DNA from: Pardosa pseudoannulata
Taxonomy: Eukaryota > Arthropoda > Arachnida > Araneae > Lycosidae
Length of the DNA: 64,000 nucleotides
Assembly (NCBI GenBank): GCA_032207245.1
Contig: CM063504.1
Coordinates: forward strand, 23,833,491 to 23,897,490
Direction: 5' to 3'
Below are positions 63,492 through 64,000 of this stretch, piece by piece. Position 1 is the first letter of the stretch; each line of letters starts with the position of its first letter. Below the pieces are notes generated by a model. It did no database searches. It was not told where the DNA came from and saw nothing but the letters and a program-made list of their open reading frames with translations. Made by a program: the position numbers and the translations under genes.

Positions 63492-63630
63492 GTTTGCTTT
63501 GGTTTTCTTTGGAATGCTACGGTCTACTGTTTTGTTCAAGAGGGCTAATGAGACAAGGAACTATTGATTAAAGAAGATTCTAAACGGCTATGAACAACCA
63601 TGCCAACCGCGGGATTCTAACCCGCGAATT
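63492..63630 (-). mobile_element. 5'-truncated tRNA-derived SINE with perfect target duplication
   Basis: Contains the tail and body (TTTGGAATGCTACGGTCTAC, AAGAGGGCTAATGAGACA, CTAAACGGCTATGAACAACC) and stops just beyond a mutated B box (GGGATTCTAACCCGCGAATT). The A-box half is absent. GAAAATGGGAAAG flanks both sides exactly (63479-63491; 63631-63643). Confidence 0.9.
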
Positions 63631-63643
63631 GAAAATGGGAAAG

Positions 63644-64000
63644 AATAAGGAGATCAGAATTTGGCGATGCTACCTGAGCTTCAATTTAAGTAGTCAGTTT
63701 TTTTCAATTTTCATCCTACTACGTTTTTAAATAAACTTTTATCATTATTTATAACAATGTAAAACCATTTCAAATAGCGTTTGAAATCAAGGGGTAAATA
63801 AATTGTTTCGATAGCTTTGTACCGGTGCAGCATTCTATTATGTCCGTTTGGACATCTAGGAGCAATATTCCATAAACACGAGTGCTTCTGTGATCTTACG
63901 AGAATCGTAAAGTTCGAAACGTTTTGATAGGTCTCACAAGCTTGTTCATATTGTCAGTGGCCAGTTAACTGGTTTACTGGCTGTCATAAATTTCATCTCA
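63644..64000. other. non-coding end of window
   Basis: A TGTCC-GTTT-GGACA hairpin (63841-63854) is the only structure noted. Confidence 0.5.

Overview
The window is eukaryotic, AT-rich and almost entirely non-coding. The repeat content suggests an arthropod: a tRNA-derived SINE family, a degraded LINE RNase H domain, Tc1/mariner, hAT and piggyBac-type remnants, Helitron-like elements and long (TA)n runs. A spider or other arachnid is my best guess, but that is inference from repeat style, not from a diagnostic host gene. No complete host gene is visible. Most longer open frames lie inside (TA)n tracts (Tyr/Ile runs) or tandem satellites and are not genes. The best host-coding candidate is one small terminal-exon-like segment (14812-14891), encoding a hydrophobic helix and a short tail.

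Left part (1-19.6 kb): AT-rich DNA with local duplications (1.0-2.1 kb; 2.95-3.25 kb); a 399-bp tandem array (4.55-5.96 kb) whose older upstream unit is split by a solo LTR with TG...CA ends and a 4-bp target duplication (3639-4209); a decayed LINE 3' end on the minus strand (8317-8947); two Helitron-like elements (10224-10705; about 11382-14432); a piggyBac-type MITE (15866-16487); and three SINE copies, two of them side by side at 18.1-18.5 kb.

Middle (19.6-27.2 kb): three abutting tandem arrays. The first has 23 monomers in two length classes (about 235 and 214 bp) with higher-order order. It is followed by an array of about 165 bp and one of about 370 bp. Then 27-34 kb is featureless AT-rich DNA with one old SINE and one long-range inverted repeat.

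34.0-37.6 kb is a recent tandem segmental duplication. One copy carries two adjacent SINEs and the other a single SINE1/SINE2 chimera, which records a SINE-SINE deletion. From 38 to 48 kb there are a second SINE type, a Tc1/mariner remnant with its terminal repeat, a hAT-like end, a GC-richer promoter- or LTR-like block and a microsatellite.

Right part (48-64 kb): a nested 390/52-bp duplication; two minus-strand copies of a Helitron-like family related to the 11.4-14.4 kb element; a 345-370 bp array with an internal (TA)n in every unit, split by a hAT-like insertion; an 86-89 bp array; a 157-bp array with an exon-like cassette; a second piggyBac-type MITE; and two more SINEs. There is no operon-like cooperation here. 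The window is best read as a record of transposition, tandem amplification and recombination.
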